From the NCBI GenBank assembly GCA_031002005.1, contig JARYHS010008074.1:13958924-14022923 (forward strand): a DNA stretch of 64,000 bases, written 5' to 3'. The notes under the pieces were generated by a model, which searched no databases, had not been told where the DNA came from, and saw nothing but the letters and a program-made list of their open reading frames with translations. Positions 9,451 to 19,256 of the stretch are shown piece by piece. Position numbers and translations under genes: made by a program. Each line of letters starts with the position of its first letter. The first letter of the stretch is position 1. The DNA comes from Vandiemenella viatica. Lineage: Eukaryota; Arthropoda; Insecta; Orthoptera; Morabidae.

Positions 9451-10692
9451 TTAATTCATTTTCTTCTTCTTCCTCTTCCCCTTACTCTCCCTACTGCTGG
9501 ACAGTCTGGGAGGGGAGGAAGAAGGGGACTTGACGAACTGGGTCGGATCAGTCTGCCTAAACTTGGGACCTCTGATCTTCTGGTCACCTCTATTTCCACC
9601 GGTACGCATTGGAATAGGAGGTGCTATGAACTTGACTGCTGGTGGGGTCTTTGTTACTGCTGCTAGAGTGATCGAGGTCGCAGACGTGTTGCTACCGACG
9701 TCCGCAGTTTTGGATGTTATGACCTTGTCGGCTTTTGCGCCGCATTTGCACTGACATGAGCAGGTTGGGCTTGTGCCCATGTCTGCAACGGACGTCTGCG
9801 TAGCAACACTTTCTTTCCTGACGGGAGATGAAGCCATCTTAGCAAAGCTAGTTGTGAAGATGGGAGCGGCTAGCAGTTTGGCCTTCTTCTTTGCTTCCCC
9901 ATAAGGAATCCGCTCTTTGGTCTTCATCTCCTGTATCTTGCGCTCTTCAAGATACACTTGACACTCCCTACTCCATGAAGGGTGCGACCCGGAGCAGTTG
10001 ACGCATGCAGGTGGCAGCACGCAACTCACACCTGGGTCATGTGCGCCCTTGCCGCACTTGCCACAAGTGGGATTGCCCTTACATGACGCCGTCGTATGCC
10101 CTAACCGCTGGCACTGGAAACAGCGCATCGGGTCCGGAACATATGGACGGACGTTAAGGTTTATATATCCGTCCTTGATATTCTTGGGCAATACTGAAGT
10201 GTCAAACGTCAGGACAAAGGTGGCAGTCTTTTCAAGATTTCCATTTACCCTTCATGTGATCTGACGTACCTCGATCACTTTCTGAGATTTCCACTCGTTA
10301 AGAAGCTCGTCTGTCGCCAGGTCCATAATATCCCGGCAGGTAATAACACCTTTGCTACTATTTAAGGACTTATGGAGTTCGCATTTTACGGCGAACTCCC
10401 CGAGCTTCTTACAATTAAGCAATTTGGTTGCTTGCTTGCTGGTACATGTTTCCAGCAGCAGCGTCCCATTCCTCAGTTTTATGACAGAATTTAGGGTACC
10501 AACCAAACCCTCTAGCCCCTTTGAAATATAGAAGGGTGACACCTTTTCAAATGTTCCTTCTATCCTTTCAATTATCACAAAAGCGTTCACTAAGGAACAT
10601 TCTTTTCTGTTACACTCTACTTCAGAATCGGGGGGGCTATCAAACCTCACCCGCTTCTTAGAACTGGGTGTATTTATATTAGCCTGCGGCAC
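9451..10692 (-). pseudogene. I-like ORF1 of copy A, one nonsense codon
   Basis: Positions 10252-10692 encode the N-terminal region (NINTPSSKKRVRFDSPPDSE through KVIEVRQIT). Positions 9451-10191 encode the three zinc knuckles (CFQCQRLGHTTASC, CGKCGKGAHDPGVSC, CVNCSGSHPSWSREC) and a basic tail (GKRKKKKMN). The frame is the same throughout and is broken by a TGA at about 10255, where copies B and C have a lysine codon. The tail has diverged from copy B, so A may belong to a different subfamily. Confidence 0.85.
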
Positions 10693-10699
10693 ACCCGTA

Positions 10700-11100
10700 C
10701 CGCAGGGGTTTTTGGTTTTGGTGGAAGAGTTCGTTTTGGTCCCACGAGTAAAACCAGTTTAAAAAGAAGCGCTAATACAACAGGGGTGCGCAGGTGCCCC
10801 TGAGGTTGCACGATAGTGAGTGAATTCCCTCTCCACTCATTCACCTCCTCGGCACGTGGCTGGCCTTGAGGTTGAGGGTTTTTTTATAGAGGTTTCTACC
10901 ATCCTCGCGATCCGGGCGATGAAGCCGAGATCCCCGTTCTCCTAGGCACACAACGTTCCACCGCCACTTCCTACGGTGGTCGTTGAAGCATGGTAGGAGT
11001 TTACGGTGTGAGAAACTTGAGGCGCTCACAAGTTTTCAGTTCGGGCACCGCGGGTTCGCCAAACCAGTACCTGGCACTTGTGTACCAGGCCCCTGCGGGG
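10700..11100 (-). other. I-like 5' leader of copy A
   Basis: The leader is homologous to 8891-9150 and 16880-17137. The encoded frame (HRKLLPCFNDHRRKWRWNVV and following) is still open here despite the age of the copy. Confidence 0.6.
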
Positions 11101-11134
11101 AAAAGGAATATTATGGTATTTATGGAACTATAGG
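11101..11134 (+). pseudogene. LINE D fragment between copies A and C
   Basis: These 34 bases translate as KEYYGIYGTIG and join in frame with KWFKSYMKSLMQ at 17149, once copy C and its duplication are removed. The pattern matches the region between RT motifs A and B in CR1/Jockey-type LINEs (YGIRG…WF.SYL). It marks the host into which copies A and C inserted. Confidence 0.7.
11124..11134. repeat. target-site duplication of copy C, left side
   Basis: GGAACTATAGG occurs here and again at 17138-17148, immediately outside the two ends of copy C. Confidence 0.9.
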
Positions 11135-11607
11135 TTTTTTTTTTTTTTTTTTTTTTGTTTGTGCTTTAGGGCGCGTCAACATCGGGGTTATTAGCGCCCT
11201 AACAAATACAGGACGTGAGAATGTGACAAAATTGCAGTCTAAGTGGCCGACTGTAAAAGGTCGGCCACAGAGACAGCACAATAAAATATTAGAATACTGA
11301 CTGGTATTCCGTCTGTATGACTGACTGTAGAGGGGTCAGGCCCACAGACGGAAAAAATAAAACATAATAATAATAATAATACGTTAGTACACAGGACACA
11401 CAGAGTAAAACTACATACATTGACTGGTTGGCTGTAAACGGGCCAACCAGTTTGAAACGAAGAACTACCTGGCTGGCTGTAAAGGGGCCAGCCAGGTAAA
11501 CAAGGTCACAACTAAAAACAGTAATTGGATTGGTGGCTCTAAAAGGCCACCAATCCAATGTAAAACCTAGGCCGGTCTGCCCAAAATTTTTGGGACAAGA
11601 CCGGCCA
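11135..11607 (-). other. I-like 3' UTR of copy C: clearest hairpin array
   Basis: Seven inverted repeats follow one another. The terminal stem pairs TTAGGGCGC (11166-11174) with GCGCCCTAA (11194-11202). GTGGCCGA pairs with TCGGCCAC at 11243-11268. A bipartite stem closes CCGTCTGT with ACAGACGG at 11309-11351. ACTGGTTGGC pairs with GCCAACCAGT at 11423-11451 (loop TGTAAACGG). An 11-bp perfect stem spans 11467-11497 (loop TGTAAAGGG). A 14-bp perfect stem spans 11524-11559 (loop TCTAAAAG). The last, GGCCGGTCT with AGACCGGCC, spans 11571-11607 and overlaps the ORF2 end. Confidence 0.85.
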
Positions 11608-13653
11608 TGCCACAAAACTTTAAAACCTTGGCCACATTGTCACTATCATTGTTTAAAATAAGGGACAGATCGTTGGCTAAGCCAACGTCTGCCCTTAGAT
11701 CTAAAAACAATACACATTCAGTTAAAATGTGGCGTACCGTCAAAGGTACGCCACAAGCATCACATTCCGGAGGGTCCTCTCGGCGGAGAAGAAAGCTGTG
11801 CGTCAGAGGACAGTGCCCTATTCGGAGGCGAGTAAGGAGAACCTCATCCCTCCTCGCCCGCTGGAAGGAGCTGCTCCACGGCTGAACTGTCGGTTTGACC
11901 AGCCGGAGCTTATTATGCTCAACTTCCAGCCACTGCCTCTGCCAAACATCAAAAATAAATCTCTTCGCCGCCGAGGCAAGGTCTGACTTTGGGACCGGTT
12001 CAAAGTCGGTTCTGACCTTGTCGCAGGCTAACTTGGCAGCTTGATCAGCTGCCTCGTTCCCTCTGATTCCCACATGGCCCGGTACCCAGCAGAATAACAC
12101 CTCCTTTCCACGATATTGAAGGGAAAGGAGGGCGTCCTGGATGTCCTGGACTAGACGATCTGCTGGATACATATTTCCTATGGCCTGAATACAACTGAGG
12201 GAATCACAGCATATGATGAACAACTTATCGCGCATTACTTTCATATGCTGGAGCGACTTTAGCACGGCGTAGGCACTCAGGCAGTAAAACGCTGCACCTG
12301 CCGTCAAGTTTATATGTGTAAGTCGCTCGAGGGAACACGACGGAGCAGCCAACTCCGTTAGCCTGCTTAGACCCATCCGTAAATACCGGGGTAAAATTAT
12401 GATGCTCGGTTTAAGACATCTCTAAAAATTCTGATAAAAACATTATCGGCGGTACACAGCTTGTTGTACCGCGATAATTCTAAAATCATTCTGGGCCTCT
12501 TTAAAAGCCAGGGGGAGATTTACTCCAACCCTGGTGATAAAAAGAAGGAAGCTCGAATCCGCATTGTTCTAAAATAGCCTTTGTACGGTAGCTGAACGGT
12601 TTAGTGGCTCTATGCCGGTTGGTATAGAGCCGCTCGTAGTTAGGATGCAAAACTATGTCGTACACGGGACTGCCAGGTGTTATGGCAATATGCGTATAGT
12701 GTCGCACCATGAGGAGTTGCCGGCGGATGGTAAGTGGTGGCTCGCCCGAGTCAGCACAAATGCTGACAATAGGGCTGGTGCGATATGCACCAGTGGCGAG
12801 CCGAATTCCTGCATGGTGGACACTATCCAGTATCCGAAGATAACTGTCCCGTGCCGAACCATATACGATACAACCATACTCGAGACGCGACCGTACAAAG
12901 GCTCGATAAAACTGTAGCAGGCAGGAGCGATCAGCGCCCCACGACCTGCCGCACAGACATTTTAAAAATATTAAGAGCTTTTAAGGCCCTGGCTTTCACA
13001 TCTTTAAGATGTGGAAGCCAGTTAAGCCTGGTGTCAAAAATGAGGCCCAGAAATCTAACTGTTTCAGTAAAACTTAAAACGGTGTTCCTCAAGGTAAGGT
13101 GAGGCTCAGCTAAAAGACTTCTGCTACGAGTAAAAAGTACACACCGGGTTTTCTCGGCAGAGAATCGAAAACCGGTGTGCACTGACCAATCATCCAGCCT
13201 GTTCAGCGCGAGTTGCAGCTGCCGCTCTGCGCTTCTCAGGCTGGACGTTGCAATAAAAATTAAAAAATCGTCCACATATAAGGAGTAACCGAATGGGACT
13301 CCTTATAATGCCTAAGATATACTAGTTAATTAGCGATAAGCAAATAGGGTCACGCTTATAACTGACCCCTTGAGGGACACCGTTTTCCTGAATAAAAAGA
13401 TCAGACACTTCACCACCGACTCGGTACCGGAAGCAACGACCAGATAAAAATGATTTAAAAAACGGGGTAGGTTACCCCTAAAACCCCATTCATGTAACTG
13501 TTTTAAAATAACATGCCGCCAGGTAGTATCGTAAGCCTTTTCAAGATCGAAAAAACACCCACGAGGTGTTGGCTGCGTATGAACGCATCCTGTATTGCCG
13601 CCTCCAGGAGGATCAGGTTGTCCAAGGTGGAACGGAACTTCCTGAATCCACAC
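11567..13653 (-). pseudogene. I-like ORF2 of copy C, RT C-terminus and RNase H
   Basis: The RNase H domain lies in 11567-12376: CCDS, CWVPGHVGIRGNEAADQAAK and the C-terminal ECDACGVPLTVRHILTEC. The YTDGS start is frame-shifted against the rest near 12290-12380. RT pieces follow at 12501-12900, 12931-13275 (DDFLIF, FRFSAEKTRCVLFTR) and 13330-13653 (FFDLEKAYDTTWRH). Several one- or two-base indels near 12405, 12960, 13290-13345 and 13455 separate the frames. Intact copies would fuse this to the frame that starts at 15266. Confidence 0.85.
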
Positions 13654-15266
13654 TGAAAGCGGCTCAGGAGATTACGGGATTCAAGACACCAGACGAGGCG
13701 GCGATTCACCATCCTCTCCAGTGTCTTCCCCACGCAGCTAGTCAAGGCAATACTACGATAACTACCTGGCAACAATTTGTCCTTGCCAGGTTTTAAAATG
13801 GGAATTAATGTTGCTTCTTTCCACGAGTCGGGGAAGTGTCCTCCGGTCCAAATGTCGTTAAAAATATCTAGAAGGTACTTTTTAGCATCCTTGCTGAGAT
13901 GCCTCAGCATCTGGTACTGGATCATATCAGGCCCTGGAGCAGTGTCATTTGCGCTGTTCAACGCACTCTCCAGCTCCCAAGATGTGAATGGGCAGTTGTA
14001 GGCCTCTGAATTCGACGAATCGAAGCACAGCGGGCGCCTCTCGGCAGCGACTCTACGTCGCTGAAACCGAGGGTCAAAGTTATCGGACGAAGTGATGGCG
14101 GCGAAGTTCTCCGCCATCAGCTGCGCTATGCTTCGTTCGTCAGTAATAATACGTCCATGATCCAGTAACCCAGATACTGGTGCGCGGGAGTACCTTCCAG
14201 ATATACGGCGAATGGACTCCCATACTTTCGACGAAGGTGTGGAACGATTGATAGTGCTCACAAAGTTCTGCCATGACCTCTTCTTACTCTCCTTAATAAC
14301 ACGGCGCGCCTTAGCTCTTGCTATACGGAACGCTGCCAGGTTGTCGGATGTAGGATACAACCTAAAACGCCGCAACGCCCGTCTGCGACCCTGAATAGCG
14401 GAACGACATTCGTCGTTCCACCAGGGGACGGGCGTCCTTCGCAGCGTTCCGGAGCTTTTCGGCATGGAAACGTCAGCTGCACGGTGAATCACTTCCGTGA
14501 AGTGATTCACCTTCTGTTGTATACTGCCTACAAGTTGCAGTTGTACAGAGCGGCAATAGAGTTGCCAATCTGCACAACTGACGTTCCATTTGCGCCGGTT
14601 ATTTCCTCCCCCACGATCGCACTCGACGTGCAACCAAATAGGGAAGTGGTCGCTTCCATGTAGGTCGCGATCCACCTCCCATAGCTCGGAGTCTGCGATT
14701 GAGGGAGAACACAAGGAAAGGTCAATGGCAGAAGACGTACCGGTAGCAGTGGTGAAATGAGTCATTTGCCCTGTATTCAGGATACAAATTTCCTCCTGCT
14801 CCATCAATCTACCAATCACTCGGCCCCGGGGGCAATCGGTGGTGGAACCCCACAACGCACTTTGGGCGTTGAAATCTCCCAAAAGGAGAAAGGGCCGAGT
14901 GAGTTGTCGTGTAATGCCAACCAGGTCGTCGTATTCGACGGACAAACTGGGTGGCAGATAGACAGAGCATACGGTCAGTTGTATTGGACCGTGTATTTTC
15001 ACCGCTACTGCTTGTAGATGAGAGGTGAGAGCGACGGGTTCGGAGTGGACAGTGTTCCGAACAAACACAGCCACTCCGCCCCTCGCTCGATCACCCTCGG
15101 TATCGTCCTTTCGGAATATGTCATAACCTCTTAGCACAGGCTGATGTTGTGGTCTAAAGTGTGTCTCCTGGAGACAGAGACACAATGGATTAGACCGTGC
15201 TAAGAGCTGGACTTCCTCTTTGTGAGCCTGGAAACCGTTTACGTTCCACTGAAGTATGGGAGCCAT
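13503..15266 (-). CDS. I-like ORF2 of copy C, endonuclease and N-terminal RT
   Basis: The 587-codon frame starts MAPILQWNVNGFQAHKEE and reads through the whole endonuclease (CLQETHF, GDFNAQSALWG, GSDHFPIW), the linker, and into the RT up to SQHLVGVF. A missing base in an A run near 13553 then shifts the frame just before motif A. A substitution has changed His to Gln in the GDFNAH motif, relative to copies B and E. The protein is nearly identical to copy B, which supports a recent common source. Confidence 0.88.
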   Translation of the reverse strand: MAPILQWNVNGFQAHKEEVQLLARSNPLCLCLQETHFRPQHQPVLRGYDIFRKDDTEGDRARGGVAVFVRNTVHSEPVALTSHLQAVAVKIHGPIQLTVCSVYLPPSLSVEYDDLVGITRQLTRPFLLLGDFNAQSALWGSTTDCPRGRVIGRLMEQEEICILNTGQMTHFTTATGTSSAIDLSLCSPSIADSELWEVDRDLHGSDHFPIWLHVECDRGGGNNRRKWNVSCADWQLYCRSVQLQLVGSIQQKVNHFTEVIHRAADVSMPKSSGTLRRTPVPWWNDECRSAIQGRRRALRRFRLYPTSDNLAAFRIARAKARRVIKESKKRSWQNFVSTINRSTPSSKVWESIRRISGRYSRAPVSGLLDHGRIITDERSIAQLMAENFAAITSSDNFDPRFQRRRVAAERRPLCFDSSNSEAYNCPFTSWELESALNSANDTAPGPDMIQYQMLRHLSKDAKKYLLDIFNDIWTGGHFPDSWKEATLIPILKPGKDKLLPGSYRSIALTSCVGKTLERMVNRRLVWCLESRNLLSRFQCGFRKFRSTLDNLILLEAAIQDAFIRSQHLVGVFSILKRLTILPGGMLF

Positions 15267-15271
15267 TCTAC

Positions 15272-16800
15272 CTATTTAAAACCACCACCCCCCCCGGATC
15301 GGGTGGGTCTTCCTTCTCTGATAGCTGAGGAACGGAACAAGGTACGTCCACCAGCATGATATCGTCTTCGGTGTCCGAAGACGATTTTCGTTGTGAGGCC
15401 TCGGGGTCTTGCGGATTTTTCATCCGCCGAGGCCTGTCCCTCCTCTTCTCCTTTCCAGAAGGGGATCTGGGAGGAGAAGTCGGAGGGGATTTTCACAAAC
15501 ATAGCGGGGTCCGTCAGCTTAAATTTCGGACCCCTTACCTTTTGCACTGTTTGCCATCCACTACCGGCAGATGGCGTTGCCGTTTTCACTTCTTTTGCAG
15601 AAGCTGTTTCTGCTTTAGGGGCCGCTTCTGCTGTTGCAGAGGGGCCCACAGCTGTAGCGGATGGCAGTGTCTTTGCTGGTGGACTTACGGAACCTGCTGT
15701 CGATGTGGTCGATGTTGTCAGAGTATTGCTACCGACGTGCGAGGTCCTAGGTGTAATGACCTTGATGGGTGTGGCACCACATCTGCACTGACATGAGCAC
15801 ATTGGACTTGTGCCCATGTCCGCAACGGACGTCTGGGTAGCAATACTTTCTTTCCTGACGGGAGTTGATAACGTCTTCGCGAAGCTGGTAGCGAAGACTG
15901 GTGGAGCCAGAGCCTTATATTTCTTTTTGGCTTCGCCATAAGAAATCCGCTCTTTCGTTTTCAACTCCTGTATCTTTTTTTCCTCCAGATACAAACGACA
16001 CTCTCTGCTCCAGGCTGGATGTGCCCCGGAGCAGTTCACACACACCTGTGGGAGCGTGCAGCTAGTGCCTGGCTCATGAGCCGCCTTTCCGCACTTCCCA
16101 CAGGTGGGGTTGCCCTTGCAGGTCGCCGTCGTATGACCGAACCGCTGGCACTTAAAGCAGCGCATTGGGTCCGGTACATACGGGCGAATATTCAGATTCA
16201 AATATCCTGCCTTGATGTTTTTGGGCAACGTTGGAGTGTCGAACGTCAGGACGAAGGTGGCTGTCTTCTCAAGACTGCCGTTAACCCTTCGTTTAATCTG
16301 ACGAACCTCGACCACATGTTCTGTTGACCACTCCTTAAGGAGTTCCTCGGTCTCTAAATCCATAAGGTCCCTGCTGGTAATGACTCCTTTACTTGAATTT
16401 AGAGTTTTATGGAGTTCGCACTTCACTGCGAACTCCCCGAGCTTCTCGCACTTAAGGAGTTGGACAGCCTGCCTCTGGGTGGATGTTTCCTTAAGCAGTG
16501 TTCCATTCCTCAGCTTTTTTACAGATTTGAGGGTACCCGCAATACCCTCTAAACCTTTCTGAACATAGAATGGAGAGACCTTCTCAAAGATCCCTCCACC
16601 CTTGTCATAATAACGAAGGCATTGTCAATGATACAACCCTTGCCGTTACTGTTGTTTACATCCGGGGGAGGGCTTTCAACCCTAGCCCGTTTGTATGAAC
16701 TGGGTGTGTTTTTATTTACCTGCGACACACCCGGGCCGCAGGGGTTTTTAGGTTTTTTGTGAGTAGGAATTTTGGACCCACGAGAAAAAACCATTTTAAA
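15272..16800 (-). pseudogene. I-like ORF1 of copy C, frameshifted
   Basis: Positions 16549-16795 encode the N-terminus from an ATG at about 16795 (MVFSRGSKIPTHKK, then PSSYKRARVESPPPD). A one-base loss near 16587 shifts the frame, and 15272-16426 carries the rest, including the knuckles CFKCQRFGHTTATC, CGKCGKAAHEPGTSC and CVNCSGAHPAWSREC. The C-terminal tail also shifts near 15490 relative to copy B. This copy supplies the best candidate for the true ORF1 start, since the corresponding codon in copy B is CTG. Confidence 0.8.
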
Positions 16801-17137
16801 GAGAAATGCTACTACAACAGGGGTGCGCAGGTGCCCCTGAGGTTGCACGTTAGCGAGTGAATTTCCTCTCCACCCATTCACCTCCTCGGCACGTGGCTGA
16901 CCTTGAGGTTGAGGGGTTTTTTATAGAGGTTTGTACCGTCCTCGCGATCCGGGCGATGAAGCCAAGATCCCCGTTCTCCTAGGCACACAACGTTCCACCG
17001 CCACGCCCTACGGTGGTCGTTGAAGCATGGTAGGAGTTTACGGTGTGGGAAACTTGCGGCGCTCACAAGTTTCCAGCTCGGGCACCGCGGGTTCGCCAAA
17101 CCCGTACCTGGCACTTGCGTACCAGGCCCCTGCGGGG
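16801..17137 (-). other. I-like 5' leader of copy C
   Basis: The leader includes an open frame of 78 codons (16878-17114) without an ATG; the first codon is GTG. The encoded sequence contains RKLLPCFNDHRRAWRWNVV and is shared with copies A, B and D. Confidence 0.6.
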
Positions 17138-17148
17138 GGAACTATAGG
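17138..17148. repeat. target-site duplication of copy C, right side
   Basis: GGAACTATAGG, identical to 11124-11134. Confidence 0.9.
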
Positions 17149-17299
17149 TAAATGGTTTAAATCATACATGAAAAGTCTAATGCAAAAAAGTTTCCATTTT
17201 TTATTATAAAATAAGTAAAGGTGCTTCATGAGACAGAGAGAAAATAAAACAAGGAATTCCACAAGGCTCTGTCCTAGGACTCCTCATCTTTTTCTTATA
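17149..17299 (+). pseudogene. LINE D reverse transcriptase fragment
   Basis: Translation gives KWFKSYMKSLMQ and, after a frame change, KQGIPQGSVLGLLIFFLY, which is RT motif B of a CR1/Jockey-type LINE. The reading is interrupted at a TA dinucleotide by a mariner and resumes as INYLPG at 18601. The element is heavily mutated. Confidence 0.75.
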
Positions 17300-18598
17300 T
17301 GAGGGAGGATCAAATATAAACAGGATTTTATATTTTATTTAAATTCATTTATTGAAAAATACAAGGTAATTACAATTTATTTTTCCACATAGTTTCCTGC
17401 TTTGGAAATACATTTTTCCCAGCGTATGGGCAGCTTTTTGATGCCCTCATCATAAAAAGATCAGGGTCGCGTCACCAGCCAGTTGCGCACGAAGTCTTCC
17501 ACACTCTCATCATCTTCGAATCATTTCCCTCATAGAGCTTCTTTAAGAGATCGAACAAATGTAAATCGCAAGGCGATAAGTCCTGACTGTAAGGAGGGTG
17601 ATCAAGTGTAGTCCATTGCATTTCCTGTAGCTTAGAGACAGTTAGAGATGCAGTGACGCATTGTTGTGGAGGAGAATGATCTGTCGAATCTGCTGGTCTC
17701 TTCTTTTGCGGCGATACGCAACTCTCGCCCTGTTCAACAACTTGCAGTAGTAAGGAGCATTGATTGTGTGTTGCTCATGCAAAAAATCAATCAGCAAAAT
17801 GGCTCGCCAATAGAAAAAAAAAAAAAAAAAAAAGAACAGTTGAAAGAACCTTGCCAGCTGACAGTCGAGTCTTGGCTTTCACTGGTGCTGCCTTTCCTTT
17901 CCTCTGCTACTCCTTACTGGCTTCTTTGGATTCTGGAGTGTAGTGGTGAACCCATGTTTCAGCAAGTGACGATCCGACTCAAAAATGCATCACCTTTCTT
18001 CCGCAAACCTTGCTGTAAGCCTCTGACAGACTTCCAAACTTCTCAACTTCTGATTTTCGGTCAAAAGGTAAGGGACCCATCTGGAACACACTTTACAGAA
18101 CTATAGGTGTTTTGTGATGATTACTTTACAGCTCCCATAACTGATTCCAACTTTTTTCTGCAATTTCTGATACTCTCGACCATCTATCAACGTCAATAAT
18201 CTCTTTAACCACATGAATGTTTTTGTCTTTAACGGTGGTTCAAGGACGTGCTGCTGATTTTCCACACGTTCTCGTCCTTCCTTGAACGTTTTATGCCAGA
18301 AACACACACGCGTCCTAGACAATGTTTAATCACTAAACTGTGCAGTGAATCTCTGCTAAATTTCCGCCGCTGTAACTCCTTCAAGAGCAAGAAATTTTAT
18401 AATAATGTGTTGCACAGTGAGGGGTGCACCTGTTGCTCCAACATCGTGAGCGTTACTGACTAAACGGCGGGAAATATCTAACAGCACGCTCTCCCCACTC
18501 CTAACGGTCCCTCCAAAGCATAGCAGAAGTGCGGAGCCAGTCCTGCCAATTGTTGATGTTCAGGAACAACAATCTCATTTATATTTGATCCCCCCTCA
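17300..18598 (-). mobile_element. mariner transposon 1 (in LINE D)
   Basis: Inverted ends read TGAGGGAGGATCAAATATAA on the left (17300) and TGAGGGGGGATCAAATATAA on the right (reverse complement, ending 18598). TA dinucleotides flank both (17298-17299 and 18599-18600). The 1.3-kb size, the TA target and the remains of a transposase on the minus strand make this a mariner. Removing it restores FFLY-INYLPG in LINE D. Confidence 0.88.
17400..18322 (-). pseudogene. mariner 1 transposase, decayed
   Basis: The N-terminal helix-turn-helix region is visible at 18101-18322 (CFWHKTFKEGRERVE, then GISYGSCKVIITKHL). The central part shows ETWVHHYTPESKEA, where the first catalytic Asp appears to be Ala. 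It then shows LSAGKVLSTVFF, a pure A/T run (17814-17833), LLIDFLHEQHTINA and LLHNNASLH in place of HDNA. The C-terminus (FEDDESVEDFVRNWL, YDEGIKKLPIRWEKC) is near 17420-17530. Several frameshifts and stops separate these pieces, so no active transposase is encoded. Confidence 0.85.
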
Positions 18599-18600
18599 TA

Positions 18601-19154
18601 CATCAATTACCTTCCTGGAAACTTATCTGACAAAGTTAAGGGTATTTTATTTGCAGATGACACTAACCAGACTGTGAGGAAAACACCTAACAGCAAACTA
18701 GAATTTAATGTAAATTAAGTACTTAGTGAAGTAGCAAGTTGGTTTAAGTCAAATTCATGAAAATAAAATTTTGAAAAACACACACGCACACAGGTTATAA
18801 CAATATTAGGTTTAAAACAAAAAATTATGCACAGCCGGATTTACAAATAAGCATAAAAATAATACAATCTTAGAAACAAAGGGTATAAAATTTCTGGGTA
18901 TTAAAATAGATGAGAAACTCTGTTAGCACGAACATATTACTTCACTGCTGAAGAAGTTAAGTAGTGCCACCTTTGCAATATGATCACTTTCTAAAACAGC
19001 AGATCTAGAATTAATATTTTCATTCAGTAATGTCATTTGGCATAATTTTTTGGGAAAAGATTTCATAGCACAGAATAAGAGCTATTAGGATGCTGTGTAG
19101 GATAAAGCCTAGAACTTCTTGCAGACAACTTTTTAAAAAACTTAATATTCTTAC
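18601..19154 (+). pseudogene. LINE D, RT C-terminal part
   Basis: After the mariner the frame continues INYLPG, then GILFADDTN (motif C), ASWFKSNS, KGIKFLGIKIDEKL and RAIRMLCRIKPRTSCRQLFKKLNILT. Those are the palm, thumb and C-terminal features of CR1/Jockey-type ORF2. Stops and frameshifts occur throughout, and no 3' UTR is recognised before the TCA repeat at 19166. Confidence 0.75.
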
Positions 19155-19165
19155 AATGACATTGT

Positions 19166-19187
19166 CATCATCATCATCATCATCATT
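19166..19187. repeat. (TCA)n microsatellite
   Basis: Seven TCA units separate the end of LINE D from the start of the CR1-type copy. The 70 bases after it hold nothing I recognise. Confidence 0.85.
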
Positions 19188-19256
19188 GGAGACCATCTCC
19201 AGTTTCCCGGGTGAGGTGTACGATGACTTCTCAGTATATATTTTCTCTCATGTGCT

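Larger units (their letters stand above)
9151..11100 (-). mobile_element. I-like LINE copy A, 5' segment
   Basis: This is the continuation of copy A after the copy B insertion. It begins with the second CATAAGCTCTT duplication (9151-9161), encodes the first 45 codons of ORF2 (9162-9295), then ORF1 and the 5' leader, and ends at CCCCGCAGGGG (11090-11100, minus strand). Next to it the sequence reads into LINE D, so copy A was inserted in LINE D. Confidence 0.88.
11135..17137 (-). mobile_element. I-like LINE copy C, full length
   Basis: This 6.0-kb element is complete at both ends: a T-rich tail on the plus strand (11135-11156) and CCCCGCAGGGG at 17127-17137 on the minus strand. An 11-bp duplication flanks it. 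Its tail is mostly poly(A) in the element's sense rather than (CAA)n. Over ORF2 it is close to identical to copy B. Several small indels break both ORFs. Confidence 0.92.

Noticed and set aside
17666..18106. Plus-strand frame of 146 codons
   Set aside because: It lies antisense to the mariner 1 transposase, whose motifs are readable on the minus strand.
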